Shown here: in pieces, positions 10,626-21,280 of the stretch
How the letters are laid out: each line of letters opens with the position of its first letter
Numbering within the stretch: position 1 is the stretch's first letter
Assembly: GCA_031216915.1 (NCBI GenBank)
Contig: CM062296.1
Span: 143,758,344-143,822,343 of the forward strand
Direction: 5' to 3'
Origin: Pictodentalium vernedei
Taxonomy: Eukaryota; Mollusca; Scaphopoda; Dentaliida; Dentaliidae
DNA: 64,000 nucleotides
Translations under genes and position numbers: made by a program
The notes under the pieces: model-generated
What the model saw: the letters and a program-made list of their open reading frames with translations, nothing else
Told to the model about the DNA's origin: nothing
Databases searched by the model: none

Positions 10626-11779
10626 CAAGATCAATTAATCCTCTGCACACTGATGTGAAAATACCAAAATCTGAAGTAGCAATTTTCCCCGTAATGTAAC
10701 TAGGAATTCACCCAATTTAGTTTTGTTTGACACAGCACTGTGAGCCCTGTTGAACAAGACTGAATGGGTTAAATTCCTAATTGCAATATGGAAAGAATTC
10801 AGGGGATAATGACATACATCCATGCGGTGGATCAGAGACAAAATAAATCAAGACATAGAAGGCCATAATGAAGTAAAACCAACAAAATTATGGATGGTCG
10901 TTCTATAAGGCAGAAATTCTATTAGGCAAATATGCCGAGTAGAATCATTCCAACAATATTTAGCTTGCTGTGACATGAGCTGAATATTACTCAAATGATC
11001 TCCTCCAAATGCCCAATATCTGTTTCTTCAAAGTTCCAATTTTCAAGGACTTCTCAGATCAGAGAATGACAGGGACCGACTTTGTAAGTAGCCGGTGTGA
11101 ATTTGACTCCTAAAATTCTGATTTGGCTTCTGAATCTTAAATATGGGCTTCTATGTTGGCTTGTAACCATGAGACCCCATTTCCTCCATTGGTCGCTAAT
11201 GCAGCCAAGACTTGACTAGGAACTAATTACTATTGTGAAAATGAACGATTATTGTGGTGTGATAAAAATAATTTTTAATTATTTGGAAAACAACTTTAGT
11301 TATGCCAAAAAAGAATGTAATTAAATGCATAAATTTTGTCCTACACAACTGAAAGCTTCAAACAAGAAGATCGTTAAGAAAACTGTGGAGTGCTTGATGT
11401 AGTGTTGAAACGACTGGACTGGTCGATTAGTCATTGCCGGTTAAATTTTCGGCACTAGTCGACAATAAAACAAGCATTTACTTTTAAGATAGATGTCACA
11501 AACAGTTTATTTACCAATTCCTTGCAATTGGAATTTTTGGAGGAAACTATTTGCAAATCATGAAAAGGGGGTGCTAAGAAATGATTATATGCACCTTTGA
11601 CCAACCTTCATTGTCCACCAGTGACCATTAGAAAACAAATTTTAAATATTAGAATTTAAAATAATTTTTTTTATGAAATATATTCAAACTTTTAAGCAGT
11701 TTAATAAAAATAAAACATGTTTTTCGTATGATACAAAACACTTCGGAAAAGTACCATGAATAGTCAATTTATTTAAGAA
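10626..11779. other. intron, mostly featureless
   Basis: 10635-10815 is a loose inverted repeat related to the MITE at 35176 (ctgcacactgatgt.aaaata). The remainder is unique AT-rich intron with no exon or recognisable element. Confidence 0.4.
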
Positions 11780-11920
11780 ATAACTTGTTTTCCTTCGGTT
11801 TATGCGATATAAACCGAAAATTTTCAGCACAAGCTTCATAACTCGCTTAGTGAGTTGATTAAGCTTGTGCTGAAAATTTTCGGTTTATACTGCATAAACT
11901 GAAGGAAAACAACAGTTATT
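11780..11920. repeat. long imperfect palindrome (MITE core)
   Basis: Arms at 11780-11836 and about 11861-11920 share gttttccttcggtttatgc, then 'aaaccgaaaattttcagc' and 'acaagctt' with their complements, around a loop of about 24 bp. It is probably the centre of a foldback MITE; element ends were not found. Confidence 0.6.
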
Positions 11921-12535
11921 TCTCATAATTTAATCCGGCTGTGATATTAAAATAAAAACACTATGTGTACATGAACGAAAAACTTTTAATTTTCAAAAAG
12001 ACAACAGGTGAACTCAGGAAAGTGTCCCACAAACAGGTCACGTCAATCATTGTCAAATTGTTTATTGTTTTGATTTTCGATCGCAGACGACAGATATTTA
12101 GCAAGTCATGTAACAATATCATTAAAAACATTTTTTTAAGTTCCCCCAAAATCATGTTTGGATGTATGATCTTTTATTCGTCTCCCACTTTGGTATATTT
12201 TATTAAATTCGAAACGCGCACAGCATAGTTTAAGACTTTACAGTTAACAAAAAAAAAAAAAAAAATGGCACTTGTCCAGAATTCTCCAGGAGATGTATTG
12301 TTCATTTTCCAGTATTTTCCAGTTTCGAGGAGTGGCGTATGACCCCTGTATTAACAAAAATGCCAGCTTCTAAAAGGAGAAAGTGGAAATCCTATAACCT
12401 GAAATTCCAGTTTCTACGAGAATCTCAAATTCTACAAGACTCCAGCTTCTACCAAAGCAAACACATTTTAAAGTGTTAAAAGTGTCAAGAGTTGGAGATG
12501 AAGATAGAATTCTGATAATAAATCATTTCAAGATA

Positions 12536-12960
12536 CAGGGAGCCCACTTAATTGGATATCTCTTAATTGTAAATCCCTGTTAACTGAATATAATTTTCAA
12601 ATACAAAACCATTTACCATATCTTCAGTACAAATTTGACCTGTTAATTGCATATGGGCTGTAAAGTAAACTCCTGTTAATTGTATATAAATTTTTGTAAT
12701 ATGTCGAAACAAATACTGTGACACACACCAAATTCCCCTTATTTATCAACCTTTTTGGCCTCACTACATCCAATGCAGGCATTTATTCTATTATATCTTG
12801 TTTGACAGAGCTCTATGAGCTCTGTCAAACAAGATATAATAGAATAAATGCTCAGTTTACCTCCAGAACACAGGAAACTGACCAAATCCCTTTTAATTGT
12901 ATACTCCTGTTGAATAATTTTCACTGGCAAAATGGATATTCAATTAAGAGGATTCTACTG
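12536..12960. mobile_element. pogo/Tigger-like MITE with TA target
   Basis: 425 bp. The left end TA-CAGGGAGCCCACTTAATTGG and the right end (complement) TA-CAGTAGAATCCTCTTAATTG are inverted repeats flanked by TA, the hallmark of Tc1/mariner-pogo elements. The repeated 'cctgttaattgtatat' subterminal motifs fit the pogo style. It contains the 33-bp-arm palindrome at 12781-12849 and ends 31 bp from the exon 6 donor side. Confidence 0.7.
12781..12849. repeat. perfect palindrome, 33-bp arms, 3-nt loop
   Basis: The left arm 12781-12813 (starts atttattctattatatcttg) and right arm 12817-12849 are exact complements around 'tat'. The sub-motif gctctgtcaaacaaga also occurs near 5950 and, in changed form, at 10720 and 35262. 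Confidence 0.9.
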
Positions 12961-12991
12961 TATATCGTCTGCCAATCTAAATGGTATTTAC

Positions 12992-13211
12992 CTGTTGGGG
13001 GAGATCCTCCTGGACTGGGCATGGAGACAGATGGATTTGGACTTGAGCTGCCACTAATATGTCTAGTATGTACTGAAATCGAAGGGTTTGGACTACAGCT
13101 TCCATTAAACTGCTGAGACACTGGGCTGGCATTACCACTACTATGTCCAGGTGACATTGCTTTGGAATTTCCTGGTTCAGGTGTCTCAATCATTGCCTGC
13201 CGTAACCATCT
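12992..13211 (-). CDS. KMT2E/SETD5: KMT2E/SETD5-like exon 6 of window (RWLRQAM, Ser/Pro-rich)
   Basis: 220 nt, 73 codons plus one base. The acceptor is tttgtgtttttcag; the first codons read RWLRQAMIE and continue ...SAKK from the previous exon exactly as KKRWLKQALEE does in KMT2E. The rest is Ser/Pro/Gly-rich with two near-copies of a CSPNPSISV / SSPNPSVSM motif around residues 34-57. The exon ends ACA G|gtaaat, leaving G for the next exon. The adjoining intron begins with only 31 bp before a pogo-like MITE, so the donor sits beside a transposon. Confidence 0.92.
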
Positions 13212-14529
13212 CTGAAAAACACAAAACAGAGAACAGTTATTTGCAAAGATTATTCAACTCAAGAATATCTGACACACTGGAGTTACCACAAAGAAAAGTT
13301 ACAATCTCCACAGATTTATGAACCAATTCTTCCACTCAAAAACACCCTATCTTTTAACACCAAACTATTTACCATCTCCTCAGTACAAATTTGACATGTA
13401 TTTTTATATAGGTGAGTCCAAAAAAAAAAAAAAAAAATGGTTTGGTTCAGGATACATAGAAAAAAACAGGGTTGATGGTTTGGGATATTTTTTTTTTTTC
13501 TTTCTTTGAATTTGCACTTGAATTAATTTTTAGGACCAATTCTTCCAACAGTTGTGACTGAAATATACTGCTTTGATATTCTGTTGAGTCAGAATATAAA
13601 AATTACACCAAAAATGGCAGTTTATTAGCAGATGCTTTATTCACGATTGCAGAAGTTATTCCGGGTGTAATTCCGCAAATTCGGAATGAAACAGACTTGG
13701 AGGAGTCTTCATAATGTTATCTTCAGTTATCTTCAGATTCTGAACTGAGGTGTGCGTTTGCACAAGAGGTGTTAAAATTAGCACACCTCAGCATCTGAAA
13801 TTGCCATTTTAAGTGATTGTGGCAATGGGCTGGTTAAGTATCATCATATATATCTTGGCAGAGGAAGCACAAATGGTTTGCTTTTGTTTATTTGAAAACA
13901 ATAAAGTACCTTGCGTAGGTCTTTATCAAACACCTGTGTGCACACTATTTAGAAGACAAGATGTTATGATGACGCCGGCATGTGCAAGCAGTCAATCACT
14001 CTGAAGTACAAGTGTAAAACTACAGGGAATCCCTTGGCATTTCTCAAGGAAAATTTCCAGGTTTTAAATAGCAGGAATGCCATTGGTCAAAATGTCCAAT
14101 GTGGCTCATCACGCATGCTTAGTGTAATGCAGTACATGTGATTGTGTCTTCTCACCTCAATTTGTTTCAAATTCGAGGTAAACAATATTCTATCGCTTTC
14201 GTAATAATGGTGACTGTTGAGACAAACCACACAAACAGTTGGGAAAGAAGAAAGAAAAGTAATCAAGAACGTTCCAACGCACTAAAAAGGAAAAGGACCT
14301 AATTTTTAACCAACAATAATCCGCATGAGTGAAGTAAATTCACTTCTTGTAAACTCTGATAAACAAGTTGAAAGTAGTAAAACCAAATATTTGGTATACC
14401 GATTATGATTTAATTTGCAAGTATTGGTGGTGATGGTATTGAAAATTGTACCAACTAGATACAAAGTGATGGGAGCCATCATTTGTGGGTCCTGCACTTG
14501 AAATGGTTTGTAATTTAAACAGTACAGTA
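13212..14529. other. intron between exons 5 and 6, little structure
   Basis: A fragment at 13350-13410 (ctcagtacaaatttgacatg) is shared with the pogo-like element. A short inverted repeat 'ctgaggtgtgc...gcacacctcag' lies at 13744-13790. Otherwise unique AT-rich intron with no exon found. Confidence 0.5.
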
Positions 14530-14849
14530 CAGTTAAAACTAGAAGTCCTGTCCTGAAATGCGCACAAATAGCACGTCGATTTGCGCGTTAATCTACGCGT
14601 TATGATGATGGTAAGGCTATCAAATTCTGCACATATGGCCTGTACACAAGCAAAGTTTCAGCCAATGGACCTCCGGGTTACCCGGAGGTCCATTGGCAGG
14701 AACATTGCTTGTGTTTTGCAGTGGGTAACAAGGAGAACCTGCCATGCTTTTGGGTGCCATTCGATATGACAATTGCGTGCAATTCCTACGAAATACCACG
14801 CTTACTACAATAAGCGCACAGTTCGTGACAGGACTTCTAGTTTTAACTG
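14530..14849. mobile_element. Tc1/mariner-like MITE with TA target duplication
   Basis: 320 bp flanked by TA (14528-14529 and 14850-14851). The two ends share 23 identical bases starting CAGTTAAAACTAGAAGTCCT, followed by GTC, in inverted orientation. The interior has a palindrome (ccaatggacctccgggttac / complement, 14663-14696). No transposase frame. Confidence 0.8.
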
Positions 14850-15140
14850 TACAGTAAAATCTTCCTTGAGAGACCAGTGAAACGATGTACCAAATAGCGG
14901 CTTTGGGTTCCAGGGTCTTTATATCATTATTGTATTATTAAATAAAAGAGATATTTACATTGAAAAATTTGTTTTCCATTCAAATTTCCAACAACAGCTG
15001 TCTGTATGATGGATGAGGAGCTATAACCGTAGCTAATATGGGAAATTCCAATTTCAAGGGCAATCACTCTTTGATAAGCGAAAGGATTGGAATGAAATTA
15101 AAACTTGATGAGGAAGTACAAATCAGGAAGCTACATACAA
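14850..15140. other. intron, no feature
   Basis: Unique sequence between two elements; nothing recognised. Confidence 0.4.
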
Positions 15141-18100
15141 ATGAAAGTGTCAATGACACTGTAGCTTAACTTGTATGTGTGTTGTGCCTGATGAAAAGGA
15201 TAATGTTCAATGTTTATGAAAGGATTATGAAATAAGACAAGAATTGTGATAATTTGGAATATGTTAATTTCTGTTCCCTGTATGCTATGTTTTTAATAAA
15301 TGAAAGAGTCAATGACTCTGTAGCTCAACTTGGATATGACAGGAATTAGTACTTGCTGTGACCAAGACAACTGAATAATGAATATGACAGGAATTAGTAT
15401 TTGTTTTGGCCCAGTCAACAATAATAAAAGAATTACAAGGTGACTGTAATGGACTACAGATTAAGACCAATCATTGTAGATTATTATTTTTGTGTGGAAA
15501 TTTTCAGTCCGAAACAAAATATTTTCAGATTAAAATTTTTTCTTCTTCTTCTTAAAATTGACCAAAATGCATCATAACACAAAAAACTAATTTCCGGATT
15601 TTGGTCCAAATGCATAAAAAAACAAAAAAAAGTCCCACCCAGACCCTAAATTTCCAGGGTAAAAAAATTTTTTTTTTTTTTTGTCTTAAAATTGACCAAA
15701 ACGCATAAAAAACCAAAAAACTAATTTCCGGATTTTGGTCCAAAAGTCCCACCCGGACCCCTAATTTGCATAATTTATTCACGAGAAAAACTCTGCATTA
15801 TATGTAATGTATCCCATGGTACTAAACATTCATACAAAAATTTATTCAAATCAGATCTTTCATTTGGAAGTTCTGCGCAAAAATCTGATTGCACTTAATT
15901 TTGAACAAAATGGCTGCTAGCTGCCATCTTGAATTTCAGACTGGACCCCAAAACACTCCTCGTCCCACAGTGATAACAAAGGTACCCAAGAAGTTTCGTG
16001 AAGATTAGTTCATAAATACGGCCTCTAGTCCGAGCCGTATTGGGATTTGCACTCACAGTGCTGAAAGTAACACTAAATAAATCAAAGTTAGCCTAATTTG
16101 CATAATTTACGCACAAGAAAAAAACCTGTAACATATGTAATGTATACCATGGTACTAAACATTCATACAAAAAATTATTCAAATCAGAGCTTTCATATGG
16201 AAGTTCTGTACAAAAAACAGATTTCGGCATCGTCGGTACAAAATGGCTGCTGGCAGCCATCTGGAATTTGGGACTGCACCCAAAAACACTCGTTCTCGTC
16301 CCACGGTCATAACAAAGGTACCCAAGAAGTTTCGTAAAGATTGGTTCATAAATACGGCCTCTAGCCCGAGCCATAGCAGCTTGGCACTTACAGCTCTGAA
16401 AGTAACACTAAATAAATCAAAGTTAGTCTAATTTGCATAATTTACGCACGAGAAAAAAACCCGTATTATATGTGATGCATCCCATTGTACTATACATTTA
16501 TACAAAACTTTATTCAAATCAGAACTTTCATACAGAAGTTCTGTACAAAAAACTGATTTTTGCATCATCGGTACAAAATGGCCACTGGCAGCCATCTTGA
16601 ATTTCGACCCACACCCAAAAACACTCGTTCCCGTCCCAGGGTCATAACAAAGGTACCCAAGAAGTTTCGTAAAGATTGGTTCATAAATACGGCCTCTAGC
16701 CCGAGCCATAGCAGGTTGGCACTTACAGCTCTGAAAGTAACACTAAATAAATCAAAGTCAGTCTAATTTGCATAATTTACGCACGAGAAAAAAACCCGTA
16801 TTATATGTGATGTATCCCATGGTACTAAACATTTATACAAAACTTTATTCAAATCAGAACTTTCATACAGAAGTTCTGTACAAAAAACTGATTTTTGCAT
16901 CATCGGTACAAAATGGCCGCTGGCAGCCATCTTGAATTTCGGACCACACCTAAAAACACTCGTTCCCGTCCCAGGGTCATAACAAAGGTACACAAGAAGT
17001 TTCGTAAAGATCGGTTCATAAATACGACCTCTAGCCTGAGCCATAGCCAATTGTTGACATACGGACGACAGGCCATGACAATAGCTCAAATTTGACTTCG
17101 TCAAAGTAGAGCTAAAAATAATATGAGGTGCACACTGTACTAGAGAGCTGAGAGGTGGGTTAATGAGGACCTCACTGTTAATGAATGTGGCCCTCACAGT
17201 CAATGTATGTCAACGAAAGTTACCAAGTTACAGTAAAATTATTCCAAAACGAGTCATCCTATCAAGTTACATTGAAATCCCTTCATAAATATGGCCTGTA
17301 GACTGTGCTAACGGTTTTCGGGCTTCAGGACCATGAAGCCTCGACGGTTGACCGATTGCAACTAGAAGGGGACGTTCTCAACTCGACATTATACTGTGAC
17401 TTTCTACCGTCAACCATCCGAGGACTAACTGGGCTCGACGTTGCTTAACTTCGGTGATCTGACGAGAACCGGTTACCGTAACCACAGTGCGCCACCCAAA
17501 TACAACCTTTTGACTATGCTAAAGGTTTTTGGGCTCAGGCAGCCATCAATGATGAATGATCGCGACAAAATGGGGAAGTTCTCATCTAGACATCATACAG
17601 AGTCATTCTACCAAGTTACAATGAAATCCCTCCATATTAAATATGACCTGCAGACTCTGCTAAATGTTTTTGGGATTCAGGCTTGGGCAGCCATCACAGT
17701 TGACAGATCATGACCAAAAGGGGACATTCTCATCTAGGCATTATACAGAGGCATCCGACCAAGTTACAATGAAATCCCTTCATAAATATGACTTGTAGAT
17801 TGTGCTAATGGTTTTCGGGCTTCGGGCCTCTGTAGCCGTCACAGTTGCCCAATCGGGTCCAAAAGGGGACGTTCTCATCTAGACATTATTTGGAGTCATC
17901 CAGCCAAGTTACAATAAAATCCCTTCATAAATATGACCTATAGACTGTGCTAAAGGTTTTCAGGCTTCGGGCAGCCATCATGGTTGAATGATCGCAACCA
18001 AAAGGGGACGTTCTCATCTAGACATTATTTGGAGTCATCCTACTAAGTTACAATGAAATCCCTTCATAAATTTGACCTGTAGACTATGCTAAAGGTTTTT

Positions 18101-18847
18101 CGGGCAGCCATCATGGTTGAAAATTCGATCACAACCAAAAGGGGACATTCTCATCTGGGCATCAACTGGAGAGATCCTACGAAGTTACAATGAAATCCCT
18201 TCATAAATATGACCTGTAGACTGTACTCAAGGTTTTCGGGCTTTGGGCCCCTGTAGCCATCACAGTTGACCAATCACGACGAAACGGGGATGTCATCATT
18301 TTGGCATTATATGGAGTCAACCTAACAAGTTACAATGAAATCCTTCCATATATACAACCTATAGACAATGCTAAAGGTTTTTGGGCTTGGGCATCAAGGT
18401 TGAATGATCGTGACCAAAATGGGACGTTCTCATTTAGACATTATTTGGAGTCATCCTACCAAGTAACAATGAAATCCCTTCATAAAAATTACCTGTAGAC
18501 TGTGCTAAAGGTTTTCAGGTTTTGGGCTCGGGAAGTCGTCGCAGGTGACAGATCGCGACCAAATGGGGAAGTTCTCATTTAGACATCATACAGAGTCATC
18601 CTGTAGACTGTGCTAATGGTTTTCAGGTTTTGGACTCGGGCAGCCATACCAGTTGACCGATCGCGACCAAAAGGAGACATTCTCATCTAGACATGACCCT
18701 AAACTTGCATATGAAATTTTGTGACAATCAGACAAGAACTACGGGGTGTAGCCTGTGCTAAAGGAAAATGTGAACAGACTCACAGACTAACAGATTTCCG
18801 CACGCGTGATGGCAATAGCTTATCTTGACTTTGTCAAGTTAAGCTAA
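15141..18847. mobile_element. R145 element interrupted by an R335 element
   Basis: The 5' end (15141-15300) starts atgaaagtgtcaatgacact, a short palindrome, then 'gtagcttaacttg', and runs to 'tgctatgtttttaataaa'. It resumes at about 17113 with 'aataatatgaggtgcacact' exactly as uninterrupted copies do (61, 43240, 61670), continues through 145-bp units and ends at 18847 in cttgactttgtcaagttaag followed by 'ctaa'. The gap holds the 335-bp element. Confidence 0.85.
15301..17112. mobile_element. R335 tandem-core element, nested
   Basis: Starts gaaagagtcaatgactctgt followed by 'agctcaacttg' and ends 'tttgacttcgtcaaagtaga' then 'gctaaa'. The core is about 3.5 units of 335 bp, each with 'acaaaatggccgctggcagc' (16240, 16575, 16910), 'aagaagtttcgtaaagat' and 'cccatggtactaaacat'. 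Minus-strand frames in it repeat with the unit and are not genes. Second full copy at 37931-39746. Confidence 0.85.
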
Positions 18848-21280
18848 CAAGAGGCCCCAAGGGGCCTGAGGGCGCTCACCTGACATGGCAGCCTAAATAT
18901 CAACCCAGAGAATTCATTTCAACAAGTTGCAACTGCTCCTCCTAAGAAAAGCTTATACCAAATATCCAAAGATTCTGACCAGTGGATCTAAAAAAAAAAA
19001 AGATTTTTAAAGAATATTCCTCATATTGAACTAAGTTATAATTCAGGCTCCCACAGGGAGCCCATATATGAACCCAGGGACTTGGCTTGCATCATCGGTA
19101 CAAAATGGCCGCTGGCAGCCATCTTGAATTTCGGACCACACCTAAAAACACTCGTTCCCGTCCCAGGGTCATAACAAAGGTACACAAGAAGTTTCGTAAA
19201 GATCGGTTCATAAATACGACCTCTAGCCTGAGCCATAGCCAATTGTTGACATACGGACGACGGGCCATGACAATAGCTCAAATTTGACTTCGTCAAAGTA
19301 GAGCTAAAAATAATATGAGGTGCACACTGTACTAGAGAGCTGAGGGGTGGGTTAAATGAGGACCTCACTGTTAATGAATGTGGCCCTCACAGTCAATGTA
19401 TGTCAACGAAAGTTACCAAGTTACAGTAAAATTATTCCAAAACGAGTCATCCTATCAAGTTACATTGAAATCCCTTCATAAATATGGCCTGTAGACTGTG
19501 CTAACGGTTTTCGGGCTTCAGGACCATGAAGCCACGACGGTTGACCGATTGCAACTAGAAGGGGACGTTCTCAACTCGACATTATACTGTGACTTTCTAC
19601 CGTCAACCATCCGAGGACTAACTGGGCTCGACGTTGCTTAACTTCGGTGATCTGACGAGAACCGGTTACCGTAACCACAGTGCGCCACCCAAATACAACC
19701 TTTTGACTATGCTAAAGGTTTTTGGGCTCAGGCAGCCATCAATGATGAATGATCGCGACAAAATGGGGAAGTTCTCATCTAGACATCATACAGAGTCATT
19801 CTACCAAGTTACAATGAAATCCCTCCATATTAAATATGACCTGCAGACTCTGCTAAATGTTTTTGGGATTCAGGCTTGGGCAGCCATCACAGTTGACAGA
19901 TCATGACCAAAAGGGGACATTCTCATCTAGGTATTATACAGAGGCATCCGACCAAGTTACAATGAAATCCCTTCATAAATATGACTTGTAGATTGTGCTA
20001 ATGGTTTTTGGGCTTCGGGCCCCTGTAGCCGTCACAGTTGCCCAATCGGGTCCAAAAGGGGACGTTCTCATCTAGACATTATATGAAGTCAACCTACCAA
20101 GTTACAATGAAATCCCTTCATAAATATGACCTGTAGACTGTGCTAAAGGTTTTCGGGCTCGGGCAGCCATCATGGTTGAATGATCGCAACCAAAAGGGGA
20201 CGTTCTCATCTAGACATTATTTGGAGTCATCCTACTAAGTTACAATGAAATTCCTTCATAAATTTGACCTGTAGACTATGCTAAAGGTTTTTCGGGCAGC
20301 CATCATGGTTGAAAATTCGATCACAACCAAAAGGGGACATTCTCATCTGGGCATCAACTGGAGAGATCCTACGAAGTTACAATGAAATCCCTTCATAAAT
20401 ATGACCTGTAGACTGTACTCAAGGTTTTCGGGCTTTGGGCCCCTGTAGCCATCACAGTTGACCAATCACGACGAAACGGGGATGTCATCATTTTGGCATT
20501 ATATGGAGTCAACCTAACAAGTTACAATGAAATCCTTCCATAAATACAACCTATAGACAATGCTAAAGGTTTTTGGGCTTGGGCATCAAGGTTGAATGAT
20601 CGTGACCAAAATGGGACGTTCTCATTTAGACATTATTTGGAGACATCCTACCAAGTAACAATGAAATCCCTTCATAAATATGACCTGTAGACTGTGCTAA
20701 AGGTTTTCAGGTTTTGGGCTCGGGAAGTCGTCGCAGGTGACAGATCGCGACCAAATGGGGAAGTTCTCATTTAGACATCATACAGAGTCATCCTGTAGAC
20801 TGTGCTAATGGTTTTCAGGTTTTGGACTCGGGCAGCCATACCAGTTGACCGATTGCGACTAAAAGGAGACATTCTCATCTAGACATGACCCTAAACTTGC
20901 ATATGAAATTTTGTGACAATCAGACAAGAACTACGGGGTGTAGCCTGTGCTAAAGGAAAATGTGAACAGACTCACAGACTAACAGATTTCCGCACGCGTG
21001 ATGGCAATAGCTTATCTTGACTTTGTCAAGTTAAGCTAACAAGAGGCCCCAAGGGGCCTGAGGGCGCTCACCTGACATGGCAGCCTAAATATCAACCCAG
21101 AGAATTCATTTCAACAAGTTGCAACTGCTCCTCCTAAGAAAAGCTTATACCAAATATCCAAAGATTCTGACCAGTGGATCTAAAAAAAAAAAAGGATTTT
21201 TAAAGAATATTCCTCATATTGAACTAAGTTATAATTCAGGCTCCCACAGGGAGCCCATATATGAACCCAGGGACTTGGCT
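16898..21280 (+). repeat. 2.19-kb direct tandem duplication
   Basis: 16898-19088 is repeated at 19089 to about 21280 with an offset of 2191-2193 bp. Each copy contains the 3' part of the R335 element, the R145 core and 3' end, and the first ~240 bp of a D-family element. The joint at 19088/19089 fuses D sequence (ggacttggctt) to the R335 unit (gcatcatcgg). Copies differ at few sites by eye except for a divergent patch near 17880 / 20071. Confidence 0.9.

Noticed and set aside
16093..17203. Recurring minus-strand frames reading 'ARARGRIYEPIFTKLLGYLCY'
   Set aside because: The same peptide recurs in every 335-bp unit (also 38293-39705) with stops at unit borders; this is repeat translation, not a gene family.
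15147..21038. CRISPR array
   Set aside because: Repeat units are 145-335 bp with no short regular repeat-spacer pattern, and the DNA is clearly animal nuclear.
16898..21280. LTR retrotransposon with 2.19-kb LTRs
   Set aside because: The copies are directly adjacent with no internal coding region, primer site or TG...CA ends; the joint fuses two known repeat families, so it is a tandem duplication.
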